Positions 36,405 to 48,640 of a stretch of 64,000 nt of DNA are shown here, piece after piece. Source of the stretch: Tridacna crocea (Eukaryota > Mollusca > Bivalvia > Cardiida > Cardiidae). A program made the translations under genes and the position numbers. Each line of letters starts with the position of its first letter. Position 1 is the stretch's first letter. The DNA lies in the NCBI GenBank assembly GCA_943736015.1, contig OX031060.1, forward strand, positions 26,799,231 through 26,863,230, written 5' to 3'. The notes under the pieces are model-generated. The model was not told the origin of the DNA. It saw only the letters and a list, made by a program, of their open reading frames with translations, and made no database searches.

Positions 36405-39400
36405 TGTTTTTTTTTTTTAGACTTTTATTAACCACGTCAACTGGTATGATGGGAGTCGTGGCCATCTCCCACCACACCTTACAATTCAATGTTAGTAGGT
36501 TTCTAAATAATTTGTTAGTACTCTTAAACAAAGGATGTTTCATATGCCCAACAAAAATTGTATTTTTTGTAAAGTTGTTCCATCACTTGAATGTGGCCTT
36601 ATTAAGAGAGAGAGAGAGAAAATCAGAAATTAGGGTAGAAAAACATGAAATAGATGTAAGTATGTGTGTGTGTGTGGGGGTGAGTGGATATGTGAATGTG
36701 GAGTAAATAAACTGGAATCTTTCAGAAATTTTATAGAAATTCGTTAATATTTACTACCTGTACACTATACTGGCAATAGGAGACTTTGATAAACATGTTC
36801 TACAATTGTTATGTGACATTTGTCAATTTCATGTGTGTTTGTGCATTTATGAATATTCAAGGTCAATTAAGTTTAAAGTATTTTTAAAGCCGATCATTGA
36901 GGGTATTTTTTGTTTATTCCTACAGTGATAAATTTATTTCATAAGTTCTAAAAGTAGCCTGTCTAATGGTACGTTTGATGTACGTGTGCCTAAAAGTAAA
37001 GTTTGACTATCAATTTGCAGTGTATGGTCAAAAGTACTTAAAATTGTTGCTATATCATTAATCAATGATTTAGTGTGTTCACAGTCATGAAGTAAATTAG
37101 AATAGTTTCTTCATATCGTTTACAAAATGTACATGAGTTGGTATCTATCAATTTCAATTTAAAAAGCAAAGAATTTGTTGGAATTATTCTATGTATTATT
37201 CTTGTTTGAAACCACTCTGTAAAGTGTCTTTTGTGCATTTAAACACATTTCCACGAACTTGCTTCCAATCTATATTTATGTTGTTATATAATGAGTCCCA
37301 CTTAACTCTACTCGAAGGTATTTCATCGTTGTGAGTCAAAGTGTTATACACATGTTCATTTATGTTACTTTTAGTAAGCATATGAAAGAAATAACAACTA
37401 ATAGAAGGATTATGACATCCTTTTAAAGCATCCTTTTTAATCAAAATGTGATTTTTTGAAAGGAAAGTTTTAACTGATGTTGTAATGCTATAGAAATTTA
37501 AAAAATTCACTTTGTTTCTAGTCATTGTTTTTTATGTCCAACCAATTTTTAAAACTTCCATCTACATTTAACAGATCCTTTACATATCTTATACCACAAT
37601 CGTATAATATTTTATCATAGATGTATTATTTAGAATCTACCAAAATATTGCTATTAAAATACAGAGGCATGTTAACTACATCTAGCAGTTTTGTAAAACT
37701 ACATTTAGAGATAAATACCATAAAAGATTTTAAACATCAATCCAGAAATCATTTCTTATGTTGGTAATAATTTTTTCACAGTACATCATTCCAAAATTAA
37801 ATAGTTTGTGTGTGTCAATTACATTATTCATGAATTTATGACAACTTTTACCGCAAGCAACTAGTTTTCTTATCCATTTAATTTTCATACTTTTATTATA
37901 GTTATTGACATCAATCATGTTTAGACCTCCTTCCATATAATTTTTTGTGAAGACAGTTTGTTTAATTTTAGCAGTACCGTCCCATACAAATTCATAAAGT
38001 GTATTGTTCAGTTGTTTCATAAATTCATTCGTTGGTGATGGTAAACTAATAAATAGATGTGTGAGTAAAGGTAATAAAAGACTTTTGACTACAGTTATTC
38101 TTCCAATTGGTGTTAGTTTTCTTTTCTTCCAATAATTTATAGTGTTATTAATGCTTTTGAATTTGCTTTCAAAATTTAACTTTATCATTTTATCTAGATC
38201 GACATGGAACTCCAGTCCAAGAAGTTTAAATTTTATTTCCCCCCATGTTAATTTCCTTTTCGTCTTGATAGATCTTGTACTATACTTCAAACTGCCAATC
38301 CATATAAGTTTTGTTTTGTCGAAATTAACTTTCAAGCCAGAAATATGTGAGAATTTTTCTAGTAATTCAAGAGTACTTTTAATCGATTTTTCAGAACCGT
38401 CTAAAAAGAGTGTTGTATCATCAGCAAATTGTGATATGATATATTCTTCTTTTTTTATTTTTAGTCCTGTTATATTTCTATCGTGCTTTAATTTAATGTT
38501 AAGAATTTCGGTGCAAAGGATGACAATATAAGCGGATATTGGATCACCTTGTCGACATCCCCTTCTGACTTTGAAATAATCTGAAAGAAAACCATTTATT
38601 TGTACGCATACCTCAGTATTGTGTAGAAATAATTTAATCCATTCTTTGAACATTACACCGAAATTAAAATATTCAAGCGTTTTTTTCAATAAAATTAAAT
38701 GATAGAGAATCAAAGGCCTTTTCAAAATCTATTAACATTAAAAGTCCAGGTATTCTATGTTCTTCATAATATTGCATAATGTCATAGACTAGTCTTGTGT
38801 TTTCACCTATAAACCTGTCTCTTAAGAACCCAGTTTGGTCGCTTGATATGATATGATCCAAAACGTGTTTCATCCTATTTGCAATACTCCCAGATGCAAG
38901 CTTATACAGAACATTTAAAAGAGTGATAGGTCTCCAGTTTTTTAAAACTTTTTTGGTTTATTATCTTTTGGTATGCAAGTTATAGTTCCTAATTTAACGT
39001 TTGGTGAAAAGGATCTAGAAATAAATGCGTGATTTAATGCTCTTACAACAAAATGACCTACCTTATTCCAGAACACCTCATAAGAATTGGAAGTAAAACC
39101 ATCCCCTCCTGGGCTTTTGTCATTTTTCATGTTTTTGAGTGTATGTGTTACCTCGTTGTATTGTAATAGTCCTTCAAGTTCCTTCTTCTGCTTTTCGTAT
39201 AGCTTATTTGAAGTACAGTTTTTTAAGTCATCCTCTAAATTGACGTCAATCAAATTATTTGATTCATTATATAAAGTTTCATAATAATGTTTTGCTTCTT
39301 TAAGGATTTCTCTTTGGTCAAATAAGTGATTGCCATCTTCTGTTTCTATAAAGGGAATAGTTTTTGATGCAATATTATGTTTTTCCAAATTACAGAAATA

Positions 39401-40785
39401 TTTCGTCACTTTTTCTCCACTGTCGACCCAGTTTGCTCTAGACCTAATAAAAGAGCCATGTAGTTTTTTCTTTTCTTAAGTTTTCTAACTCTGATTGTAA
39501 TGAAGATAACCTATCTTTATTCGTTTAAATTTGTTTCTAAAAAAGAAATTTCGTTTTCAATATGTTTTTCTCTCTGGTTTTTTGCTTTTGTTTTATAACT
39601 TGAAAATGAGATTGTTTCCCCCCGTATTTCCATTAACAAAGTTTCCATAAAAAGTTGATCATCTATTATGAATTGTAACTCTGAGCGATCAATATTGATA
39701 ATATTTTCTCTGTCATAAACTGGTAAAGAGTATTGCAGGATAACATTATTTATTTTTTTATTAATGAGATTAACATATTCTATGTCATTTAATAATGAAT
39801 TATTAAATTTCCAGTATCCTTTCCAATGTTTTTTATTAGAAAACTGTAGTTCAAGTACAATTATAGAGTGATCCGATCTATAGCTTATGTCTATATCACA
39901 ATTTCTGAGTAAAGGAATTAAACTTTTTGTCGTTAAAAAGAAATCCAATCTCCCTCTCTGTAAAGATGAAAAGCGTTTCCAGGTATACTTCCGAGTCTCC
40001 CCATGCAAATGTCTAAATGGGTCTATAAGTTCTCTTTCATTGATTGTCTTAATTAAAAGTTTTCTCGAATTGATGTTATGATTAAATCTTTGTAGTTTTC
40101 ATAGTCAATTGAGCTATCAAGAACAAGATTAAAGTCACCACATACAATGATATTATCCATTTTTCTAAAAGAATCAATATGACTAAAAGCATTTATAAAA
40201 AATCCAGGGTTATCAGTATTTGGTGCATATATATTTGCGAGTATATTTTGTTTGTCGCTGCAAGATATATTGAGAGCAATAAACTGTCCATTAGTATCTT
40301 TTCTGCATGCCAAAACTTTGATATCTGTACCTTTTTTTATCAAAACAGCTACTCCTTTTGAATTTGAACTGCCATGACTAAAGAAACAATTTCCTTCCCA
40401 TTCTTGATAAATTTTATTTTCAATTTCTTCAAAAAAGTGAGTCTCTTGTAAACATAAAATGTCAACGTTCTTTTCTTTAAAGAGTGTGAATATATCAAAT
40501 CGTTTTTTAGTATTGTTCAGTCCACGACAATTGTAGGAACAAATTTTCAAACTACCTATATTCTGTCATCAGAAGCATCAGTGTTTTCAATATATCATCA
40601 TTTTTAATTTCTCCATTGTAACCAGTATAGTTTACCGTTAAATGCATTGTATGGGTGAATGCTTTGTTCGGGTGTTCTGAGTAATGTTTGAGTAGAAAGG
40701 ATAAAAAAAACTGAAAGAGAATTTGTGTACATTGTGCGAGAGTGGATATTTCTGTATACACGTTTTTTTTTTTTTTACACAATGC
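36405..40785 (-). mobile_element. L1/Tx1-like LINE retrotransposon, decayed
   Basis: Read on the minus strand it has an endonuclease, a reverse transcriptase and a CxxC...H...C-like tail, then a 3' end with AATAAA (36424-36429) and a poly(A) of about 12 (36405-36417). No long intact frame for a first ORF is seen, so the 5' end is probably truncated near 40785. No clear target duplication was found. It lies between blocks B' and A' of the large inverted repeat. Confidence 0.85.
36960..40550 (-). pseudogene. LINE ORF2 polyprotein remnant (endonuclease + reverse transcriptase), frameshifted
   Basis: Conserved pieces occur in order but different frames: endonuclease N-terminal part 40053-40550 (SYNCRGLNN, LQETH with catalytic Glu 36, CGDFN); endonuclease C-terminal part 39517-40008 (RLDFFL, SDHS); RT start 38942-39409 (MKNDKSPGGDGF); RT palm 38673-38873 (LIDFEKAFDSL); RT core 37730-38725 (GCRQGDPIS, FADDT); C-terminal region 37196-37525 and a cysteine-rich stretch to about 36960. 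At least four breaks separate these, so no functional protein is expected. The motif set fits the L1/Tx1 group rather than RTE or CR1, by my reading. Confidence 0.85.
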
Positions 40786-40805
40786 ATTATTAGCGGATCT
40801 GTGTT

Positions 40806-41027
40806 AAGCCTGTGAAAAAGTAAAAAAAAAATACTTAGTTCTTTAGATATACTGGTGCATTATCAATCCAAACAACCCGAGGGGTGGGAATAAAAAGCAG
40901 ACAATATAGAAGACAGAGTTAAGCAGACAATATACACACAGAAGGATAATGGAACAGATTATAAAACGCTGACATTGTAGATAACTTTATAAGGGCTACA
41001 TGCAAAAGACATAATTTCAAGGTACAT
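40806..41027 (-). repeat. right inverted arm, block A'
   Basis: Reverse complement of 31700-31926, beginning AGCCTGTGAAAAAGTAAAAA and containing AGATATACTGGTGCATTATC. Its junction with the LINE lies next to AGCCTGTG. Confidence 0.78.
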
Positions 41028-41528
41028 GTACTCAGAAATACCAGACTTTCCTCCTGGTTATTGGCTAAATATCTCTTCATTTAAAACAAGATTTCTTGAA
41101 ACATTCACTTATTTGAACAGCGCCCCCACACTATTAATTCATTGCTCTAGGGCAAAATGATGAAAACATGTACCTATATTCAAAAGCTACGCCAGGTGAA
41201 AAATACAGTATAATTTATCCATTTTAAAAATTCGTATGGTCCAAATAGAGATGGTAGATTCATTTCATTCAAAGTAATCGAAACATAAATAACACCTTAT
41301 GTTTAGTCTACCTTCAAATTAAAATGTATGTTGAAATGAAACTTAAGTAACAACACCCCCCCCCCCTTTATACACTGATTTGTAAATAAATACAATTGAA
41401 CTAATTGGTATAACGTGCTCAATTGAGAAAAAAATCAATGGAAATTTCATCAAAGTCTATGTACTCATTTAACAGGCATTTCAGAAAACCTTCTCGAACG
41501 TTTTTGTCTTCTTTTTCTATATTGGCTG

Positions 41529-42198
41529 TGTTTTATTACCTGTTCCACTACCCCTTTTTGTGTATTTTGTCTGCTTAACTGTATGTTCTATATTTTCTGC
41601 GATTTTCTGCGTTTTTACAGTCCCCAAGCCATTATGCAAACCTATGTTCAATAAAGTTAAAAATCAACATTTATTCTGGTCATTGCTGAGCAGACTCTAC
41701 AAAAAAAATGAGAAGAATCTGAGAAAAAGATGCTATCAACTTATCACCATCAGATAAATGAAATGTTTAATGAACTGAACCAGTGTTAAAACCGAGTAGC
41801 AAATTTCTACCATCACCTTCTATTAGTACTTTCAGTACTTTGATAATAAATGTTTGAGAAAATATGGCGGCATGTGCCCGCCAAATAAACACGTGGACAT
41901 TTTTTTTGTCTGATTGGAGATCATTATCTCCCGCTAGATGGCATTCTACAAATATACATCTATCTAATATGGGCATTCTGGGTACATAATCGGAGTAATT
42001 TTTCTAAAAGACAACCGTTACTTTGAATTTTAAAATAAAATAAACGTTTCCTGATGCGATTCTTTCAGTTATGATCAGGTCATTTATTAAAACAGTCCCT
42101 ACATGAGTGATGCGTCATAGCAGACAGGTCGAATCTTCGAAGAATATGACATGCGCAGACAACGGATTGGAGAGGCCATCAGACCGAACATCTCCAAT
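41529..42198 (+). repeat. duplicated segment, copy 1 (direct repeat with 53787-54450)
   Basis: Nearly identical over ~665 bases, including AGTCCCCAAGCCATTATGCA, TTTATTAAAACAGTCCCTAC and GAATCTTCGAAGAATATGAC. Copy 1 lacks about 14 bases (ACTCCATAAAACGC) near 42047. The middle carries AATAAAG after ATGTTC, and the right half is one arm of the CTCCCGCTAGATGG foldback family. Confidence 0.88.
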
Positions 42199-42426
42199 CA
42201 TTTTGCTACTTTAGTGAAAAGAGTAGATGAGGGTCAGACTGTAGAGATGGCACTGTCTAATTCTGATCCTAGTAAAAATTAATGAAATACTGGTGGTGGA
42301 TTTTGAGCAAAGCATGAAAAAAAAAATCCAGCTTAACGTGTGACGTAACTCTCTGCAATTTAACCCATGTACTCGATCACCAGCGAAAATTGATAATACA
42401 ATCTACTGAAAATCAGAAAGACTTAC

Positions 42427-42600
42427 ATGTTTGACAAAATTAAAAGGATGGTACAGATCCAAGGTAAATCTGCAGTTGATGTACGCAGTCCCTGTACCAT
42501 TCGTCACAACTCGGCCATTTCCGTACCTACATGTGATAGCTCCCATCACCCGAGGTGTGTTGTCCCTGTATTTGGCTATGGCATTGAAAGTAATATATGC
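42427..42600 (-). CDS. candidate coding exon of unknown identity
   Basis: On the minus strand a 58-codon exon, phase 0 at both ends, would run from a CAAAACAG acceptor to a consensus H|GTAAGT donor (42421-42426). Residues include ITFNAIAKYRDNTPRV, ITCRYGNGRVV, TAYINCRFTLDLYHPFNF. The frame stays open upstream to 42666. It sits in a unique island between repeats. Composition looks protein-like, but I do not recognise the family and the acceptor has a weak pyrimidine tract. Confidence 0.28.
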
Positions 42601-42685
42601 CTGTTTTGAGCAAATATGTGAACCATGCTCTTGCAAAAGGGACCTTAGTGCGTCCCCGTGATGCACTTTACTATGTCAGTCACAC

Positions 42686-43312
42686 TATCTCCCGCTAGAT
42701 GGCATTCTACAAATACTCATCTATTTAATTTAGGCATCCTGGGTACACAGGACCGGACCACATTTCTACGCGACACCTTTTACTTTGAATTTCAAACTAA
42801 AATAAACGTTTACTCAATAAAACGCTATCTGGTGCGATTCACTCAGCTACGATTAGCTGTTTAGAGAAATATGGAGCTAAAACGGGCCTGATTTTTCCTC
42901 AAATGTATTGGTAAAAGCCATTTTCTCCATTGCTACTTTATAGCGCGTAATATTACAGTCTCCCCGTTGTCTACGCATGTCATATTCTTCGAAGATTCAA
43001 CTGTCTTATGTGACGCATCACTAGCCCCGAAAGCGGGATGACTGTAATATTACGCTCTATAAAGTAGCAATGTTGAAAATAGCTTTTATCAATAGGATTG
43101 AGGAGAAATGAGACTTGCTTTAGCTCCAGATTTCTCTGAACTGCTGATCATAGCTGAGTGAATTGCATGAGGTAGCGTTTTATTGAGTAAACCTTTATTT
43201 TAGTTTGAAATTCAAAGTAACGGTTGTCGCGTAGGAAAGTGGTTCGGTTCTGTACCCAGGATGCCCATATTAGATAGATGAGTATTTATAGAATGCCATC
43301 TAGCGGGAGATA
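42686..43312. mobile_element. foldback element with ~280-300-bp inverted arms
   Basis: The left arm starts TATCTCCCGCTAGATGGC; the right arm ends GCCATCTAGCGGGAGATA. Further pairs: CAAACTAAAATAAACGTTTA / AACCTTTATTTTAGTTTG and AGCGCGTAATATTACAGT / ACTGTAATATTACGCTC. The spacer is ~70 bases. Single arms of the same family lie in 41926-42175, 43320-43400 and 54163-54420. No coding capacity. Confidence 0.85.
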
Positions 43313-43463
43313 ATGACAGTCTCCCCGATATAGGGGAGAGTGATGCGTCATATAGGACAGTTCGAATCTTCGAAGAATATGACATGCGGAGACAAAGTTG
43401 TCATTATCGAGTTAGGAATCTATAACATCGTCAGTGTCCACAAATCGCTTTTCCACAAATTAT

Positions 43464-43630
43464 TTAACCCACTTACCAAAAAGAAAAGTTTTAGACCAGT
43501 CCCAATTTGTAAGTATTTGCAGGCTGAAAGTGAAATGTGCTCAATCATGCAACTGGTCTTGGTAAAGAGTAAAAAACATAGTTGGAAAAATGGAAAATGT
43601 TAGATACCAGCATTTTCTCCCTTTCAACAT
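43464..43630 (-). mobile_element. palindrome element, truncated copy (-)
   Basis: TTAACCCACTTACCAAAAAG, subfamily B block GTGCTCAATCATGCAACTGG, core GAAAATGTTAGATACCAGC; it stops within the second arm. Confidence 0.68.
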
Positions 43631-43722
43631 TCCAATAAAAGCACAATTCATAATCCTGTTTAAAGCTGAACACTTCTTATTACCAGCGGTGGAACTGTAA
43701 TAAGAATCCTTCAAGTTATGCC

Positions 43723-43898
43723 GGTGTAATGCAGGGAAATGACCCTCCCCTACAAAATGACCCCGTCATTATTCTACGTGGAGAAATGACCCCAGAAGTC
43801 ATTTCTCTACGTAGAGGAATGACCCGGGTCATTATTGTACGTAGAGAAATGATCCATGGGTCTTGTTGTAGGGGAGGTTCACTTCTCTGCATTACACC
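43723..43898. mobile_element. compact foldback with TGACCC/CTACGTAGAG internal units
   Basis: The ends GGTGTAATGCAGGGAAATGA and CTTCTCTGCATTACACC are inverted. Next inward, CCTCCCCTACAA and TTGTAGGGGAGG pair. The interior repeats AAATGACCC and TACGTAGAGAAATGA. It is 176 bp and not coding. Confidence 0.75.
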
Positions 43899-43899
43899 T

Positions 43900-44558
43900 G
43901 CGTGTTAAGACCTGCCACCGGAACAATGCGTAAACAAAAACCAATGACATCATATATAAAATACTGTAAAATGTAGCCAGCTGTACCGACAGGCAGATTT
44001 CAATGCGACGCAGTACTTTATAGATATGTTCAGGGTTTCATTTCTAGCTTATTTTTACATTTAATGGGTCATTAACTATTAAGCAACCTTATGAGTACCA
44101 TTAAGGTTCCGATAGTATCGCGCTGTCCTGCAATACTTGTTCGTTTTCTTATAATATTGGCCTAAGTGTGGCAAAAAAAGAGTTATCTCTATCAGAATAG
44201 CGATAATTAGTATTGAGAATTGAGTTGTTTTTTCTATCAACAGTTCAAGATCTGACCAATCCAAATTCTACCTTTAGACTCATTCAGATGTTATGCAAAA
44301 ATCGCGTGACCAAGATGGCTACTGATATTAATGCATATACGAGTATAAATAGCAAAAGTCTCTGAAAATTGACCAGCTCGTATAGGTCTGATTGTAGAAC
44401 ATATATAAACAATAAGTCTAGGTCTCTTGAAGGCTTGATATCGTTTCGGATAAGAAATAATCCGAGGTCCCGTCTACATGGTCCATACACCTATACACCG
44501 AACAGGTTTAAAAACAGGCCTAAGTGGATGGGTTTTGCCAAGTGTCTTGCACTATCCC
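43900..44558. other. intergenic stretch, nothing recognised
   Basis: AT-rich, no supported frame or inverted structure. Confidence 0.45.
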
Positions 44559-44564
44559 CAGTAA

Positions 44565-46987
44565 CACCCGGGGTTACCCGATATAGGACACTCGGAGGGT
44601 ACAGGAACTCGGAGGTAAACAAAGCTAGTCAAGGTAGACCAGCGTCTGAATTATATCATTTCTAATATGATGTTAAAGTAACATCGGATATTATTGGTGT
44701 TATAGGTTATTGCCCAACATAATAATGAAACAGTTTATGAACATCGTTTCTTATTATGTGACCACTTAAAGATAATATACTATTTTAAACTCGGAATTAT
44801 ATTATTGCAGCGAGATTATTCGTATTCCACTGGTTAATATTGAACGTATATACCATTTTAGCAGCAAACTGCCATCTTTAAATCAAAATTCAGTCTTTTT
44901 ACTACAGATCTTGGTTGTCATCGCGCACTCATGTACAAGGATAAATTCTGTATGCATAAAAACATTAACGACGTATCACAAAATTTGATACGGGAATTCT
45001 CGCAGTAATTTCTAACTGTAATTTTGTGAACTATTGTGAAATCAGGGTTTGGGAACTCGGAGGTTTTAACTTTTCGAGGAGCTGATTGCTTTTGAAAATG
45101 TTAATGTGAGATTATATGAATGTGTCGGTAGGTAGGTAGGCAGAGGTAGGAGTTAGGGGATGGTAAGTTTTAAATGTATGCAATGAAAGTAGATGAGTAA
45201 CCGACATGATAATTCGTCTTTTTTATGTAGACAGCCCCGCATCCCACCCTTATTACACTGGGATGTACATTACTATTTCATATTTTTGTTCATAATTACT
45301 GCTTTGTGTACCTGTTAGAACCGCTCATAGAGGCTCTTCTAGTCTACACGCTAAAACTTCATTTGTGGATAAAAATCAACTGAAAATTTGTCACTTTTAG
45401 AGCTGTAAAATAGTTGTCTATTGCATAGACGTCTTTTTGTAATGTATATTTATACTAGTTTGTCCTAGTAAGAGGTTCAAATCTGGTTTCCATTGATAAA
45501 GTTTTACACGAGATTCATAACCAAATCCCGAGACGATTATAGTGAGTGCCAAAACTGAGATTGACACTTCTTACAAAACAATTTTTCAGCGACAACAATT
45601 TTTGACAGCTCATTGTATGTGCCTGCGTGCGTGCGTGCGTGTGTCCGCCCGTCAGTCCGTCCGAACGATAACTTCTACAATTGTGGATGGATTTCAACAG
45701 AATTTGACACAATTGTTCTCCATCACGTGTCGATGTGCCATTTGAAACATTCGTTCCGGTAGGCCCAAGGTCAAGGTCACACTTGAAGGTCAAATTTTTG
45801 TCTGAACCATAACTCCTACAATTTTCGATGGATTTCAATATAAATTTGCACAATTGTTCTCCATCATGAGTAGATGTGCCATTTGAAACATTTTTTCACG
45901 TAGGCCAAGGTCAACGTCAAGGTCACGCGGGCTCGACATGTTTTTCCTGGACAACCTTCTAGTAAGTTAAGAGTTTTATGCTTTTGAATGTGGAAATTTA
46001 GTGCTGGTCGCTTAATAAAGGTGGTAGGTCGGGAAGATCGCTTTACTGTGAATTAAACGTCCGATAGAGAATTTCCATTGCGAACGTTTGTCCGTTGAAA
46101 GAGAGAATAATACTTTATTGACAGTATCTTCATTTATATCTGACTTGAAAAGACTTTCAAACTTTCAAAACTCTTATGCAAACATTCTTTCATGAACAAG
46201 CTGACTTCCTATGTTCCAAAACTGTACTGTCTGAGGGAATTTGTAACGCATTTTTGATGTGTTCTCTGTTGAAAACCATTCAAGAACATCATGGAAGACT
46301 AAACAGCAAATATTATCGAATGGCAATCTACCAGAGGCTAGGAGTTCATTGTACTTAAGATAAGAATCCACGTGACCTAACTCTTCAAGACTTTCTATTT
46401 CTCTTGGAAGTACAATTGAAATTTCGTCAATATCTTGACGAGATATTTGCTTAAAGGTTGTATTAAAAGGAATATTTTCAGAGGCTTATAACAAACGAGC
46501 ACCTTCTTCAGTATATGGATCCTGTTAGTTCACCTATATCATGAATATGATGATATTCCGAGTTAACCATATCATACCTCCGAGAATTACCATGCCCAAA
46601 AATTCGATACCCCCCACTATACTGGAGACTGAAAATGTGTTAGATATTTAAAATAGGCCCTATAATTTAAGACACTAATGGAAGTATTGCGACAAATCAC
46701 CCCTTGACCTACAATGAGACGGTTAGAGCTGAAATTGATTTTCAAGATAGTAATATTTCGAGTTTAGATGATTTGTTTCGTTGTAAAATGGCCTGTAAGC
46801 TTACACCAATAACGGTTATAGATCATCTGGCTTCTAAACTTAACATATACGATTATTTAATATTCGAAAGGGTTTGTATTTTAAAAATAAACCAGGATAA
46901 ACATCGAGCCTACTCTACCCTGACTATCTTTGTTTACCTCCGGGTTCCTGTACCCTCCGAGTGTCCTATATCGGGTAACCCCGGGTG
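44565..46987 (+). mobile_element. CACCCGGGG-ended transposon, copy 1
   Basis: The inverted ends CACCCGGGGTTACCCGATAT are followed by CACTCGGAGGGTACAGGAAC and GGAGGTAAACAAAG on both sides. The 6-bp CAGTAA flanks it at 44559-44564 and 46988-46993. Its first ~200 bp pair with 48655-48858 and its last ~570 bp with 47115-47752, so copy 2 is the same family flipped. The interior holds a tandem-unit repeat (45530-45960). A minus-CG frame across 46704-47048 is not recognisable as transposase. Confidence 0.82.
45530..45960 (+). repeat. ~120-bp tandem units (ACAATTGTTCTCCATCA / AAGGTCAAGGTCAC)
   Basis: Two units share CTCCTACAATTTTCGATGG, ACAATTGTTCTCCATCA, GATGTGCCATTTGAAACATT and AAGGTCAAGGTCAC. A GTGC-rich microsatellite (near 45625) precedes them. 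A reversed relative is at 51690-51985. Confidence 0.7.
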
Positions 46988-47761
46988 CAGTAACAAAACT
47001 AATGGTATTCAAAATGGGGGCGTTGCTCATATTGGCAACCGTTGTTGACGATAAATAAATACAAATTCAATCAATCAATCAAGGTGACAATACTGTGCCA
47101 TGATCACCGAGAATAACCCGGGGTTACCTGATTTAGCACACTCGGAGGGTTGGGGAACTCGGAGGTAAACAAAGACAGTCACGCTAGACTAGGGTCGATG
47201 TTTATCCTGATTTATCTTTAAAAGACAAACCTTTTCGAATATTAAATAAACGTACATGTTAAGTTTAGAAGCCAAATGATCTATAACCGTTTTTGGTGTT
47301 GGCTTACAGGCCATCTAACAATGAAAAAAAAATCATTTAAACTGGAAATTTTACTGTTTTGAAAATCAATTTCAACTGTAACCGTCTCGTTGTAGGTTAA
47401 GGGGTGATTTGTCGCAATACCTCTATTGGTGTCTTAAATTATAGGGTCTCTTTTTAGGATCTAACACATTTTCAGTCTCCAGTATGTAAAAAACCATGAG
47501 TTTTAAATCAGATGAAAGTGGGAGGTATCAAATTTTTGGGTGTGGTAAATCTCGGAGGTATAATATTGTTAATTCGGAGTATCATCATATTCATGATATG
47601 GGTGAACTCATGGGATTTATATACAGCAGAATGTGCTCGTTTGTCTCTGAACCTTACCAGGCTTTAATTCTACGAAATAGTGTCCTGTTTATTATAAGAC
47701 TCTGAAAATATATCGTGTAATACAACCTTTAAGCAAATATCTCGTCAAGGTAGCGTATGAG

Positions 47762-47990
47762 TTAACACTATTCCAAACAACAAATTTTAGAATCGTCCAA
47801 ACTGAACAAGTTTGCAGACGATAATTTAAACTAGATGAATATGACGGAACGTTCTCCAAACGGATAGAATACACTTGGGGAAAAGGACTAATTGCTTGTT
47901 ACGAGCGATTTCCCCTATTTTTACGGTGTTTTCAAAATGTTCGTACTACAGACACATAAAAAGAAGGGTTTGTTTGGGAAGTGTTACATC
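47762..47990 (-). mobile_element. palindrome element, copy (-), subfamily C
   Basis: Left TTAA at 47762; core AATTGCTTGTTACGAGCGAT; right end TTTGTTTGGGAAGTGTTAC. Inserted in the CACCCGGGG element. Confidence 0.8.
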
Positions 47991-48018
47991 AACAAAATTG
48001 TTAGATGAAATAGCCATT

Positions 48019-48358
48019 TTTGGCAGCGGGTGAAACCCGCTGTCATTGTGCCAGGTATGAGTAACTGATTTTCAACGCCTACGATATTTATCTAGGTCGA
48101 GAATTCTTGCATCCGGCAGCTTTTTCCTGGATACTTGATTCCTACGTGTGACTAAATAGTTCCTCCATGAATACCCAAACGATCATGTATAAATGCGCGC
48201 TACTCGCGCAGACGACACCCTTCAAAACCGCTTTATACATGTACCTTACGAGTTCATCCGTAAATTTACAATGTAGAATAGAAATGGAAAGAGGGCATCG
48301 GTATCTACATAGACCGAGAAAGTGCAAAAGAAAATATTTTCAGAGCAAACGTTTTTAT
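48019..48358 (+). repeat. AGCGGGTGAAACCCGCT repeat, copy 1
   Basis: It opens with the hairpin AGCGGGTGAAACCCGCT. It aligns with 59358-59697 for ~340 bases, including TTCTTGCATCCGGCAGC, CGCTACTCGCGCAGACGACA and GAGGGCATCGGTATCTACAT. I do not recognise it as a gene. Confidence 0.75.
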
Positions 48359-48499
48359 CGGTGTTTGTTTGCAAGCATGATGAATATTGAGCATAGGGCA
48401 CCCTAATGGGATTCATGTAGTTCATCGCCTTTTATCACCACAGTCGTACGGATTCGGCTGTGAAAGGTGATGTTAAACGAAAAGTCACCTACAGTAGGA

Positions 48500-48640
48500 T
48501 TAAGTCCTTAACAGACGATGAAATTTCAACTGTGTTCAAATTGAAAGCGTTTGCAGACGACAATTTCACTGTGGCTCAAATGGCACAATTTTTATTTTAT
48601 AGGGTAGGAAAGTTTGTGGAAAATGGAGAATTTTTTGGTA
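48500..48640 (-). mobile_element. palindrome element, first half only (-), subfamily B
   Basis: GTCCTTAACAGACGATGAAA, GGCTCAAATGGCACAATTT and GGGTAGGAAAGTTTGTGG; it ends at the core. Confidence 0.68.

Noticed and set aside
36405..40785. LTR retrotransposon bounded by blocks A/B
   Set aside because: The flanking blocks are inverted, not direct, and the coding pieces are endonuclease plus non-LTR reverse transcriptase without protease, RNase H-integrase or gag.
44369..44665. 98-residue frame near 44.4 kb
   Set aside because: It ends inside the transposon terminus, has no recognisable domain and no splice support.
46704..47048. 114-residue plus-strand frame in the CACCCGGGG element
   Set aside because: It runs through the element's terminal inverted repeat, and the homologous arm in copy 2 does not keep the frame; no transposase motif.
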